In this document: one piece after another, positions 21,133 through 33,325 of the stretch
Numbering within the stretch: position 1 is the stretch's first letter
Layout of the letters: each line of letters opens with the position of its first letter
Source: Candidatus Altimarinota bacterium
GTDB taxonomy: Bacteria > Patescibacteriota > Gracilibacteria > BD1-5 > UBA6164
Reading direction: 5' to 3'
NCBI GenBank assembly: GCA_028689115.1
Contig: JAQTWV010000001.1
Span: 783,539-847,538 of the forward strand
Length of the DNA stretch: 64,000 nucleotides
The notes under the pieces: generated by a model
What the model was told of the DNA's origin: nothing
Databases searched by the model: none
What the model saw: only the letters and a program-made list of their open reading frames with translations
Position numbers and translations under genes: made by a program

Positions 21133-22046
21133 TCTTTCTTTTCTTCAATAGACAATTTTTGTGGATAAACATTTACATAATTAAAAAATTTATCATATTC
21201 ATAAACTCAACTACAAATTTGATTTAAATCACAATTTTTACATTCACTTAATTTTTCATGTTCCCACTCAGTTTCTCTTATCATTTCACGAAAATCTAAA
21301 AAGTGAACTATTCTTTCTTCTTCTTTTACAATTTTTCTTGTTTCAGTACTACACCACTCAAATCATCTAATATAACAAAGTGGCATTTTTTCAGCTCTAA
21401 AAGTTCTACCAGTTGATTGTAAATACTCCATCGCTCTATTTAATGAAGGTTTAAAATTATCAAAATTTGGAAGAGTTGACCAAGCTGTATCGGTTTTTCT
21501 CATCATTTCTGGATCTAAATTATTCCAAACAATATGTTGTATTGGAGGAAAAGTTTTTGTTAAAAACATAACTGTTTTATCTAAATGATTTTCATTATAA
21601 TGATTTATAACAGTATTTATCTGAACTCTAACTCATGAATTAATAGCATTTGTAATACTCATCATAAGCTTTTTCCAACTTCATGGTGTATCAGTTAAAA
21701 AATCATGTATTTTTTCATAACATGAATAAACAGAAAAATGAACTAATTCTAATCAAGAATCAGCTAACCTTTTCATAAAATCTGTATTTGAACACATCAT
21801 TCAATTTGAAATCATTCTATTTCATAATCATATTGTTTTACTATAAGCAAGCCATTTAGGTAAATCAGGGCTTAAAGTTGGTTCTCATCACGTAAATATA
21901 ACTCCACTATAATCTCTTTTTTTAAAATCATCTAAAAGTTCAATACCCCTTTCATAACTTATATTGTTTCAATTTGAAGGATTAGAACAAAAATGACAAG
22001 CATTATTACAATGTCTATTTACTTGAATGTATCATATATTTGCCAT
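21102..22046 (-). CDS. radical SAM protein with C-terminal Cys cluster
   Basis: 314 residues. [4Fe-4S]/SAM motif Cys13-Cys17-Cys20 (CNNACHFC), GGEP at FTGGEPTLSP (about 52-61), and a C-terminal CKNCDLNQIC cluster as in SPASM/twitch proteins that modify peptides. Last gene of the 29-gene run. Its ATG overlaps the stop of the preceding gene by one base (TAATG), so translation is probably coupled. Substrate unknown. Confidence 0.88.
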
Positions 22047-23311
22047 TATTTTATTGGTTGTAATAAACTAAAAGAGTAACTTCTTATAAAGTTTAAATGA
22101 ATTCACTTACATTCATTATTATATTTACAAGTTTTACATCTAAGAGATTTTTTTCTATATAAATTTTTTATATATTTATATGTATAATCTTCCAAGGTAT
22201 CATTTTCTTTTATATCATTATAAAATTGATATATTCAAGTTCATCATAAACATTTAGGAATATTTATTAAAGGTTTATTTATTTTTGATAAATAATTTAT
22301 AAAATCTTGCATACTTTCTCAATATTTTGCAAAAACAAGACTTGGGAATTCTTCTCAAGATATTATTTCATAATTAGAATAATCAGATTTTAATACATTT
22401 GACTCATTTATAAAATCATGACAATATTGTTTTTGAAAACAAACATCGCATTTATCTCAGTAACAATCAGGTTTAATTATTCATTTTGATTTAATAAATG
22501 GTTCAAATATTTCATATGATTCTCACATAACCTCAGATTTAATCTTTCTTGGATCTTGAATCAAGTCTTCATATCATTCAAATACTTCTGGATAAAATCT
22601 ATTTGTCCACATATACATTCAAGGTATTTTTGATAATTCCCATGTTTCTTTTAATTTTTCTCTATAATCTTCTACATTATAAAAAAGTTTCTCTTTATAA
22701 GTTGAAAATCATCTACCAAAAGGAATTATTTGTAATATATCATATTCATACACTCATAATTTCATAAAAAATTTAACAATATCTGGGAGATATGAAACAT
22801 TTATCTTATTTACTACAATATCTATATTTATAATTATATTTGGATAATATTTTTTTATATAAATAAGTCATTTAAGTGATTTTTTAAATGCTCAAGGAGT
22901 ATTAACTAAATAATCATGTAAAGTACTATTATGTCAATGAAATGAAAATGTTACTTCTTCTAATCAAGCATCAAATACTTTTTTACAAAAACTTTCAATT
23001 GCAAACATATTTCAATTAGTAACTGTTTGAACCCTATCATATCAAACTTCTTTTGCAAAACGTATATACTCAGGAAATTTAGGATTTATGCTAGCTTCTC
23101 CTCAAGATATAATAACTCTATTTTCCATTCATGGTTTAAATCAATCAATTATATCTTTTTTTATTTTTTCTTCACTTGGAAATGTTCAATTTTGTGCTTC
23201 ACTATCAAGGCAAAATAAACATGTATTATTACATGCTGAAGCAATTCTAACCCAAATACGATTTTGTTTAGTTGTTTTTTCTTTTGATATAAGATTTTCT
23301 TTATTTTGCAT
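22046..23311 (-). CDS. radical SAM/SPASM-like protein
   Basis: 421 residues. Motif Cys27-Cys31-Cys34 (CNNTCLFC), IISGGEASINP in the GGEP position, and FSFHGHNSTLHDYLVNTPGA, typical of radical SAM proteins that follow peptide clusters. Two C-terminal Cys groups, CYGDKCDVCFQKQYC and CKTCKYNNEC, probably bind auxiliary clusters. Three bases separate it from the Rossmann gene upstream and one base overlaps the next gene. Confidence 0.88.
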
Positions 23312-23314
23312 TTT

Positions 23315-24040
23315 TTATAAATTATTTAATTTTTGTCTCATTAAAATAAAATTATTTTTATATCTAATATTATCATTTTCATCAAAATTTAAAATAATAT
23401 CAATAACTTTTTCAAAAGATGAAAAATGATTAATTTTTTTTCAATTTAAAAATATTATTCAATTATTATAATACAATATATAATTTTTATTTACTATTTT
23501 AAAATTTAAATTAAATGCACCTCTATTTTTCTCATCTTCATATATTATATTGATATTTTTTAATATTAAATCAAAATTATTATTTAATAAAAATCATCAA
23601 AATACATGTTCTAAAACATCTACATTTTTTATCGAAATAATTTTTACATAACTACTATTAAATATCTTATTATAGAGTTTATTAAAAAAAATTTCATCAA
23701 TAAAATAATAAATATTATTATAATTTTTTAATTTTTCAAGTAAATCTAAATCATATGAAACTGGTTTATCAATGAGAATTTTAGAATGTAGATTTAGAAA
23801 ACACAATTTATTAATTAAATTATCTAAACTACTTTTATCTACACATATTATAATTAAATCAAAATTATTTAAAAAATCAAAGCTATAATAATTATCTATA
23901 AAATTAGAATAAGAAATTATATTTTTAACTTCAATTCAAGTTTTATTTATTCCACTTTTTGTAACGCAAAATACATCGTTATTAAAATTTTTAACATATT
24001 TTACTCATTGATTTCACAATCAAAATAAAAGTATATTCAT
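23315..24040 (-). CDS. Rossmann-fold, Gfo/Idh-like dinucleotide-binding protein
   Basis: 241 residues. The N-terminus has a dinucleotide-binding motif, LLFGLGNQGVKYVKNF (4-19), and later ILIDKPVSYDLDLLEKL (about 90-106), which matches the EKP-like motif of Gfo/Idh/MocA oxidoreductases with Asp for Glu. The substrate domain is much reduced (340 residues is usual). It sits between two radical SAM genes with three-base gaps. A redox step on the modified product is possible. Confidence 0.7.
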
Positions 24041-24043
24041 ATT

Positions 24044-24985
24044 TTATTTTATTATAGGAATAATTTCTTCATAATTAAATTCTTCTAAATATAATCTAGG
24101 CAAACCTATACATTTATAATTATAAATACATTTTTTACAAACTGAAGGTTTTACCATATTTTGTACTCAAACGTCTAAATCTAATCATACTTCATTTATT
24201 GAAAAATCATCAACTTTAAGTTTCGTAAAGAAACATCTAGGCATCTGACAATATCATCAAAATTCATATATTATTTTTACTTTACCAGTATAATTTAAAG
24301 TATTTATAACATCTACTACTTTATTGTAACTAACTAATAATTTTTTATGATATGATTTATTAGGATAGATAATTGAAATTATAATATTAACATCATAATT
24401 AGAAAAAAATTTATCAAAAAATTTTATTTGTTCATGAAAAAAATTTATATTTATTTTATTTAATACAACATTTATTTTTATACTATCAGAATCAAAATTA
24501 TTATAAATATTTTTAATTCATAATAATGAACTATAGTATAAATTTGAGCTTGTTATATGATTATAGATTTTTTCAATATGTGAATGAAATGATATAAAAA
24601 AACTTATATAGTTTTTATACTTAATAATTTTTTCAATAAATGATTTATTTGAAAACATTACTGCATTAGTTTGTATTTTTATATTTATTCACTTTTGACA
24701 TATATATTCAACTATCTTATCAAAATTTTTATAAATAGTTGGTTCTCATCAAGATAAACTGAAATAAATACTATAATTAGTAAAATACTTATCAATAAAA
24801 TAATCAATTATTTTAACTAAATCTTCATAAATTATGACAGATTTATCTAAATTTGTATTACAAAATAAACAATTTTCATTACAAACTTTTATTAATCTAA
24901 TAACAATTTCAATTGATTTATTTTCATCATCAATATTTTCATTTATATCTCACTTTGATTTTAATTTATTAATTAATTCAATCAT
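24044..24985 (-). CDS. radical SAM protein with C-terminal Cys cluster
   Basis: 313 residues. Cys35-Cys39-Cys42 (CNENCLFC), SLSGGEPTIYKNF, and a C-terminal CKKCIYNYKCIGLPRLYLE. Its start lies inside the 3' end of the previous gene (17-base overlap). Related in layout to the next gene upstream. Substrate unknown. Confidence 0.87.
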
Positions 24986-26024
24986 AATTTTTAATATATT
25001 TGTTAATTTTTTGAATTACATAATCTTCTCAAACAAAATCCAACCAATTTTTATAAAAACCTAAACAATATTTATTATTATTGCATTTCTTACATAAATC
25101 TAACTTTTTTTTCTCTTTCCATAATATTTTATAACTATCTAGATTATTTTCATTTACATTTCAATGTTCACTATCATTTTCTAAATTTTTTAATCTCTCA
25201 TATTCTAAATTATATTCTGGATAATTTAAAATACATATAGGAGGACAAACAAAATGAAAATCAGGAAGTATTAAATTTTGTTTGCATAACTCTATTATTC
25301 TTGTTATTTCTTGTATTTCAAAATCATCATATTTTAATAAAACTTCTTTTTTATTTAACTCAGCATATCAATTTGGTTGAACAAATCAAAAAGAAATTTT
25401 TGATGTTGTATTTCAATAAATATCAGTAAATCTTGGTATTATATTAATAAATCAAATTTCTATTAGATAAGTAATATAATCATAAATTCAAAAAATATTA
25501 ATACTTGTAACAACTATATTTAAATATATAGAAATTTTTTTATGAATTCAGTTATTAATAATAAAATTAACCCAATCTTTAAATACTTCTATATCATAGA
25601 AACTTCATATTTCACTATTTATATGTATATCATTTGAATGTTGAGCTAAAAAAATTTCATTTAATCATGCATTTATAAGTTCTAATATATAATTTTTATT
25701 TTTAAATAATGTAGTTCAATTTGTTTGAATTTCAATAACTCATATTCATATAGTTTTTGCTAATTTTATATAATTTAAAAGATTTTTATTTAATGTTGGT
25801 TCTCATCATGAAAAAGAAAGAATTATATTTTCTCTTTCTTCATAGTTATATTTTTTAACTAAATTTAAAATTTGATATATGACTTCTTTATCAGTAACAT
25901 CATTATCTAAAAAATTATTAGTTTTTAAAACATTACAAAATTTACATTTCCAATTACACTTATAAGTTACTCTTATAATCTCATTTATATAAATTTTCCC
26001 TTCATTTCATAATTTTGATTCCAT
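24969..26024 (-). CDS. radical SAM/SPASM-like protein
   Basis: 351 residues. Cys23-Cys27-Cys30 (CNWKCKFC), FSGGEPTLNKNLLNYIKLA, and C-terminal clusters CPPIC and CKKCNNNKYCLGFYKNW. The frame passes a TGA two codons before its TAA, which lies within the following gene, a clear case where UGA must be sense. Substrate unknown. Confidence 0.87.
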
Positions 26025-26028
26025 TATT

Positions 26029-26967
26029 TTAAATTATAGGATTAATATCTTCAAATCAGTAAAGCCATTTATAATGAATTGAAGGTCACCAACATTTTCA
26101 TTTATATTTACATCAATCACATTTTTTAGTCCAAAACCTTTCTCTTGGAATATCTTCTTTTTTTTCAAATTTTCATCTATTAAGCACATTTTCATCATAT
26201 GTTATTTTAATTCTATCTCAATAATCATAATCATCAGTTATTTTTATATATTCTTCTAAATTTTCTTTCGGAAAAATACAATAAGGAATATCAACAACTT
26301 TTAATTTTATATTATTTAAATGACAATAATCAATTACTGGTAAAACTTTTTCCATAACTTCTGGATATCTTGGAAAAATTTTACTTAAAATATGTTCTTT
26401 AGTATAATAATCCTTCATTACATCAGGATATGTTATTGATATTTCCTTAACTCATTTTTCCTTTAAAAATTCAACTAATTCAAAAAGATTATTTTTATTA
26501 TCTTGAGTTATAACAATATTTGCTTTAAGTAGATTTCAATTCCAATATTTTTTTATATTTTCAAAAACTCATTCCCAATTTACATAATTATTTGTTCTTG
26601 AGATTTTTTGTTGCTCTTCAATTCAAATTGCTTCAACAGATAAAAAAAGCTCATCAATATATGGTAAAAATTTACTAGCTTGTGAATCTATATGAAGCGT
26701 AGTAGCATTTGTAGTTACTAAAATTGTATAACCTAATTTTTTTCATAAAATCAGTGCATCAAGAAAAACTGGTTGTATAAAAGGTTCACCTCATAAATAT
26801 GTTACGTGGTTATATCAAAGCTTTTTATATTTTAATAATTTTTTTAATATATCATATTTTGATACTTTGATTTTCCAAGCTTTTTCCATATTAGGAAATT
26901 CAATGCAATAAGTACATTTTTGGTTACATGTCCATCATACATATATTTCTAATCTTTTAAAATTCAT
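26029..26967 (-). CDS. radical SAM protein with C-terminal Cys cluster
   Basis: 312 residues. Cys14-Cys18-Cys21 (CNQKCTYC), TYLGGEPFIQPVF, and C-terminal CDGCKYKGKCWGPS. Overlaps the preceding gene by 19 bases and precedes the next by four. In composition and motifs it is closer to classic radical SAM maturases than the shorter NILP paralogues. Confidence 0.87.
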
Positions 26968-27869
26968 TTTTTTATATTTAAATACTTAGAAAAATAATCC
27001 ATTATTTTGTGTAATTCTATTTGTCATTTTATTTTTGATGTTATACTTTTTTCATATAAATCCAACTTATTATTCTTTTTTAATAATATATCTTCTAAAT
27101 CATCTCAAATTAAAAAATTATCTAAATTTCAAATATATAAATCATCCTTTATTTTTTTTCAAAGAAATGTAGAAACAAAATCACTATAATAAATTTTATA
27201 ATCTATATCTATAAATAAAGCATCATAAGTTAATGAAGAATTATAGCCTGTATTTTTTTGAAATCAAAATAAATTTATTTCTTTATCCAATAATGATTTA
27301 TCTAATATATTTTTCATTACAGATGATAAATTTGATAAATCATCTTTGTTCCAAATTTTAGTAAAATAAACTGGTAAAATATTAAAATTTTTATATCAAG
27401 AACTATATATCTTTTCAAATTGATTATATGCTTCAGCCTCTTTTCATGGTGATATTATTAAATTAAAATAAACTTTATTTTTTAAATTATATTTGTCTAT
27501 CAATTTAAAAATATTATTGTAATCAAAAAAATTTTCACTATCTATACTAAAAAATATTATCTCAAAATATTTTTCTAAATAATCACATATTTCTTCATTT
27601 AACAATGAAGTATTTGTTACAAGTTCATATTTATTTCATATAATATTAGCAGTATTTTCAATAATATACTTTATATTTTTAAATGCTAGTAATGGTTCTC
27701 ATCAAAAAAATTTAACTAAATTAATCTGCTCTTTATTTTTTTTAATAAAATTAATAAAAATTTCTAATTTTTCAGAATCTAATTGTTTTTTATCTTTAAC
27801 AACATCACAATAACTACAATCAAAATTACATGATGTAGTTGTATGAAGTATAATGTTATATTTATTCAT
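26949..27869 (-). CDS. radical SAM protein, NILP paralogue 1
   Basis: 306 residues. Cys14-Cys18-Cys21 (CNFDCSYC), FFGGEPLLAFKNIKYII and FNILPVYFTKIW. It shares these blocks with the genes at 35389, 46309 and 47317. No C-terminal Cys group was seen, so it probably binds only the SAM cluster. The frame runs through TGA (K-K-Gly-I-L-K-D) before TAG. Confidence 0.86.
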
Positions 27870-28683
27870 AAAATTTACAATTATCTCTAATAAAACAATT
27901 ATTACATCTTGATTCTAAAAAACAAAATGGTTTTTCTATTGTATCTAATCTCATAATATCTTCTTCTCAAATTTGCTTTAAAACTCAATTATTGAAATCA
28001 TAATAAAATTTATTTTTTCAAAAAAATGATTTTGAAAATTTAACAAAAGATGTTTTTAAATTTAATTTTTCTATTACAAAAAATATTTTATTAATATATA
28101 CCCTATTTTCAAGTTCACTAAATTCTAAATATTTTTTATATAAATCATATGGTCTATCAAATGGAAAATAATTTATAAACTCAAATGTAGTAATTCAAAA
28201 TTTTTTATTTAAAATAAGTATATCTTTATAAATTGTATTTATATTTTGTTTATTAATATGAATAATTATTTTTGTAAATATTTTATTATTATTAAGTAAT
28301 GTTAATACATCTATAAGTTCAATTAATTTGATTCCTCCATTAACTATTAAATTATGTTTTTCTTCATCAAAGCAATTAAAATAAATTCATATTGAATTTA
28401 ATCAAAGATTAACTAAGTTATCCAATACAGATGAACTTAATCAAAATCAATTTGTTAATAATCAAATTGATTCAAATCAATTTGACTTTGAATAAATAAT
28501 TATATCACCTAAATCAGGATGAAATAATGGATTTCATCAGTAAAAAGTTATATTTTTATCAAAATTATTTTCTATTTCTGAAAAAATAATTTTTTTATCA
28601 ATATACTTTTGCTTATTTCTATAAGATTGTTCTAAACAATATAAACAATTATTATTACATGTATTTACAATTCTTAAATCCAT
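27862..28683 (-). CDS. radical SAM protein with C-terminal Cys cluster
   Basis: 273 residues, one of the smallest in the run. Cys9-Cys13-Cys16 (CNNNCLYC), YGGNPLFHPDLG in the GGEP position, and a C-terminal CFLESRCNNCFIRDNC. The short N-terminus puts the cluster almost at the start. It follows the PPDK-N gene by two bases. Confidence 0.85.
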
Positions 28684-28685
28684 AT

Positions 28686-29435
28686 TTATATAGTTATTGG
28701 CCTTACTTGAAGTATAAATAATTTACCATCTTTTATTGTCCATTCAACATCTATTTCAAAATCAAAAAATTCTCTTAATCTTTTTAGTTCTTTAATTAAA
28801 AAAATCATCATAGATTCATTTAAACAGTTATTTTCTTTGTTATATATAAATATATCTAAATTCTCTCAAATGTATTTATATTGATTAGTTTTTATATGTT
28901 TAAATATATTGTAATTAAAATCTAAAACTATTTTGTTTGAATTAACAAAACCATCAACTAAAAATTGATTACATCACTTAACATATTCTATTAACCTAGA
29001 TCAATTATAATTAGAAAAATAAACTCAAGAAATATCTCAAACTATAAATTCTTGAACTAAAACATTCATTTCTCTATTATTAATTTTTTCTCATAATATT
29101 TTTTCTTCATATTCATCTAAAAAATTATTATTTAAAGAATCAAAAACTTCTTTTATATCTAATACTAAATTATTATCTGTATACTTTCACTCTATTGATT
29201 CAAATAATCCTGCATAAGATATTTTCTTACTATCTTCGTTATTCATAGATGAACGGCAAATATAAAAATCAGAATTTATATTTTTAAAATAAAAATTATT
29301 TAATTCTTTATTATTAAATGAAAAATCTGATATTATAAATCATTTTGGAATATTAAACTTATCTTTTATCTTTAATAAATTATTAATTTTTCATCACAAA
29401 TTTAAGTTAATAACTTCATCATAACTTATTATCAT
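28686..29435 (-). CDS. PEP-synthase-type ATP-binding domain protein (split enzyme, part 1)
   Basis: 249 residues. Matches the N-terminal ATP-grasp domain of pyruvate phosphate dikinase/PEP synthase: GGKINNLLKIKDKFNIPKGF (about 16-35), CRSSMNNEDSKKISYAGLFES (73-93), NVLVQEFIVGDISGVYF and DVEWTIKDGKLFILQVRPI at the C-terminus. The usual histidine swivel and PEP domains are absent; a swivel-like domain lies in the overlapping upstream gene (29429-30676). In rifampicin-phosphotransferase-like enzymes this pair phosphorylates a small molecule. Here I infer phosphorylation of a peptide or cofactor. Confidence 0.8.
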
Positions 29436-30676
29436 ATCTTTTTTATTATTCAATTACAAAAATTAATATTTAATAAATCTCAATTATTTAATCAATAAAA
29501 ATATCAAGTTCAAATTCAATCTACATAACTAGCTCAAATCTCTCTTAAAATAATACTATAATGTGCTAACTCTTCTAATTTATTAAAAGAAATAAAATAT
29601 TTAAATTTATAAATATATGGTATATGCAAATTTAGATCATGTTCAAAAAATAAAACTACATATTTAGAAAAATCAGATTTTATACTATAAATATCTTTTA
29701 AATGAACAACTTTTAAATTATTACTAATATTATCATTATTATTGAAAAATCAGATATTTCACTTAATTATACTTCAATCTAAAATATTTTTTTTAAAAAC
29801 AATATTTTCATTTAGATACATAGAAATAGTTTTCTTCCTTAAAAATCAATAATTTATTCAATTATATGTTTTTATTCAATTATCATCTTCCTTAAATATG
29901 TTTTTTTCCGTTTTATATAATTCTATATCAAAGTTTGTATATGAAACAAAAATTGAAAAATTTATTTTTTTTAGTAATTGTTGAAATTTTTTTTGATTTA
30001 TGTAATTTTTAAAAAATAAATTTGTTCTTACTCACTCTACTTCATTATTGATATCTAAAAAATAATTATCATACAAAATTCAATTAGTTCCATCAATAAA
30101 TAATTCTATTTTTTTTGTTAAATTATTATTTAAATTCTCAAAATTAAAATCTAAATCAAACAAAAAATCAAAATAAATAAAATTTCTATTTATTCAAATA
30201 TTTTCAAAAAAATCTAATACTAAATTTATATTTTTAATAAAATCTTCTTTTAATATCAAATCAGTTTTAAAATTTGAAAAATTTGTTTTTCTATTTCACG
30301 AACATATAAAATAATGTTTGCATTCATAACATTTGCTATTTAATTTTGGTATAACATATATTTTATTATAAAAAACATCACTTATAAAATATTTTTTTAT
30401 AAATTGTTCATCTTTAATTATACAAAATGGAAAGTTAAAAAATTTAATAATTATATTATTTGAAATAAGAAATTTATCTATTTTTATAATTTTAGGAATA
30501 AAATTATTTGCTATAAAATCAAATAGTTTTTCATCATTTTTTAATGAAAAAATTATTATTCAAATTTCGTTTCAAAGTTCAATATTTTTTAAATAATTAA
30601 AAAAATATATTTCGAAATGCTTTAAGCTATCAAAATCATCAACATTTATTTTTTTTTTAATATTATTTTTAACCAT
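29429..30676 (-). CDS. SPASM-like Cys cluster plus phosphohistidine-swivel-like domain (split enzyme, part 2)
   Basis: 415 residues. No radical SAM core. A Cys group CYECKHYFICSGN lies near residues 125-137. The C-terminus (about 345-410) resembles the PEP-utilising mobile domain: FFEHDLNLHIPYIYKFKYFI, then ELAHYSIILREIGASYV, where His would be the phosphorylated residue (compare LTCHAAIVARELGIPAVV), and LNNGDLLNIN. It overlaps the PPDK-N gene by seven bases, which supports one functional unit. Domain call made by eye; moderate certainty. Confidence 0.6.
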
Positions 30677-30686
30677 TTAAAATAAA

Positions 30687-31964
30687 TTAATATAATAATT
30701 CGAAATCAACATCGTAGCTATAGTCATAATTTTTATATATAATTGCCCTATCATTATTTTTAAATAAATTATGCATATTAGGTTCTAAATCTATATAACT
30801 ATTTGTTTTATAATAAGAAAATATATTGTTTTCTTTTAGTATTTTTTCAAGTTCTGCAATATTTCAATAAACCCTAAGAATTTTATGTAATCAATATTTA
30901 GTAATTTGAGAAAAATTTATTTTTTTATTTTTAGCATTTGCTTTTTTATATAAAAAATGATGATTTGAAACAGTATCTAAATCACAATAATGCATAAAAA
31001 AACTAGCATTTTTATTAGAAAAATAATCTATTAATTCAAGTGCTAATAATTTACTTCAATATACTCAAATTTCTATTTTTGATATATCATAATATCTATG
31101 ATATATTTCTTTTTCATCACTTGGTAGATCAAGAAATAAATTATTTTGTTTATACTTTTCCTTATTTAAATTATTAAAAGTTAATTCATTTAAATTAATT
31201 CAATCAATACATTTTTCATTATCAATTTTAGTTAATATATCAATCATATAATCCTTTGTATAAGGCATAATAGGCATTTCAATTAATACATGTTTAACAT
31301 ATTTTTTTGCCATCTTATACAATGCTATATTTGGTTCTTCTCAAGGTTTTATACTAAATCTTAATTCATCTAATCATAAATCTTTTAATTTTTGTAACTT
31401 TTCATCATTTAAAAATTCTCAAGTTGTATAAATTCTTTTATGTTTTCATGGATATTTTTCATTTATATACTCAAAAATTTCATAAATTTTATCTATAAAT
31501 AAAAGAGGTTCACCTCAAGTAACTGCTAAAGTTTTATTTGCTGGATTTGAAAAAGAATCATCTATAATTTTATAAATATTATCCATATCCTTTTTATCAT
31601 ATGGATCTATAATTACCTTTGGGGTAAGTGGTGTTTCTTCATAACAAAAAAAACAATCTCTATGACACTTATAACTCAAAACAACAGTACATCATTGTCA
31701 TAATGTACAGTAGGTACATCATACTGACCTTGTTTTATAATATATATCTTTAGAATTTTCATCAATAAATATATCTTTTCTTCACTTCAAACTATCAATT
31801 ATTTTTGATAAATTAGATTCATCTTCATTTTTAACTCATAAAAAATTTATATTTGATAAAATATTTTTAAAAAATATTTGTTTTTTTAGATACAAAGATA
31901 ATAAATCTTTTTTTAAAAATTGATTATTTGATGATTTTATTTTTTCAATTAATTCTTTTTTCAT
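30687..31964 (-). CDS. radical SAM protein with extra N-terminal Cys motif
   Basis: 425 residues. The SAM cluster is Cys100-Cys104-Cys107 (CHRDCFFCYEETP), preceded by CTYCTLGQGC (83-92), a rubredoxin-like extra cysteine group. GGEP in AVTGGEPLLFIDK. An 80-residue helical N-terminus precedes the core. C-terminal third rich in Tyr/Asn without clear Cys motif. It follows a maturase gene with a 16-base overlap. Substrate unknown. Confidence 0.85.
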
Positions 31965-33325
31965 ATTTTTTTATTATCAATATTGCATAGTGGATCTAAT
32001 GCATCATAACTTCAATTATAAATATTTGCATCCATTCTACTACCTCACATACAATCATCTTTATAATAACAATCAGAGCATTCTTTTGGTAAAAATCAAT
32101 TTGTTAATTTTTTTTGTACAAATTCTCACTCCCAAACTTTTTTAATTCATTCTTTAAATATACTTCATAAATGCATATCAAAAGCTGACATTATTTGTAT
32201 ATTTCAATCTGCAGTTATTATAGTTTTTACGTTGTGATTTGGACTTAATTCTCAATCGATAACGCTACTTGCTATATCTATATTTTTAGTTACACAAAAT
32301 GGAACCGCATCAACAATTTTAAAATTTGTATTATAAATTTTATTCAATTTATATAATTTATGAATTGCTAAAGTTATCATTTCTCTACTAATTCATTTTG
32401 TAGTTCATGTTGAAAATAATCTGAAAAAATGCCAATCTTGAACTACAAAATTTCATAACATATATTTATAAATATTTTCTAAATATATAATATTTTTAGG
32501 AGTTAAAATAGTCAAAAATCATAAAGTTAGATTTTTATAATCTTTTACTTTTTTAAGTTGCAATAACTTATTATCATATTTTAATTCCCACTTTTTAAGT
32601 TCATTAATTCAGTATATATTTGAAGCTCATTTTTTATTTAGTTCATAATAATCTTTATTATTAAACTCATGCATGGAAACCATAAAATGCAAAGAATAAT
32701 TTTCATTCAATCTTTTTAGAGTAGTATCAAAAAGTAATGTTCAATTTGTATTTATTCTTGTAAAAATATTTTTCTCCTTTAAATAATCAAGTAAATCCCA
32801 TAAAAATGGACATGAAAATGGTTCTCATCAAGTTAATATTACATCTCTTGTTCATGCATTATATAGTTCATCTATAATTACTTTAAAATCATCCAATCAA
32901 AGGGTTTTTCTAGTATTTCTTGTATCAAGTGGATAATCATAATCATTAAAACAGTAATCACAAAATAAATTACATTTACTTGTAATATTTAGTACTGTTC
33001 AAAATGGTTTTTTATAATAAAAATCTTTAGGCTTAAAAAAATTAAAATCATTAATATCTTTTTTTAATAATATATCATAAATATAGTTTAATAATTCAAT
33101 ATTATCTCATTGTATTTGCCAGTTTTTTATAGTAAATTTTGTATTAAATTTTACAAAATCAATATGTTTAAAAAAAATATATTCACTTTTGTATCAATTT
33201 GAAAATATTACTTTTAACTCTCATAACCTTACTTCCTCAATATTAAAAATACTATAACCTTTGATTATAGTATCAAAATTTATTTCAGGAAATAAGACAA
33301 GAGAATAAAATATTTTATTTATCAT
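31949..33325 (-). CDS. radical SAM/SPASM maturase with N-terminal recognition-like domain
   Basis: 458 residues. An N-terminal ~100-residue domain (beta-strand rich, FYSLVLFPEINFD...) precedes Cys118-Cys122-Cys125 (CNLFCDYC); such N-terminal domains often bind leader peptides. ILTGGEPFSCPFLW, then C-terminal CSDCYYKDDCMGGSRMD and a final Cys, a full SPASM-like set. Overlaps both the carbamoyltransferase gene (11 bases) and the next gene (16 bases). Confidence 0.87.

Noticed and set aside
28683-30676. A complete pyruvate phosphate dikinase or PEP synthase for central metabolism
   Set aside because: The PEP-binding C-terminal barrel is absent and the two parts are split, so a normal metabolic enzyme is unlikely.
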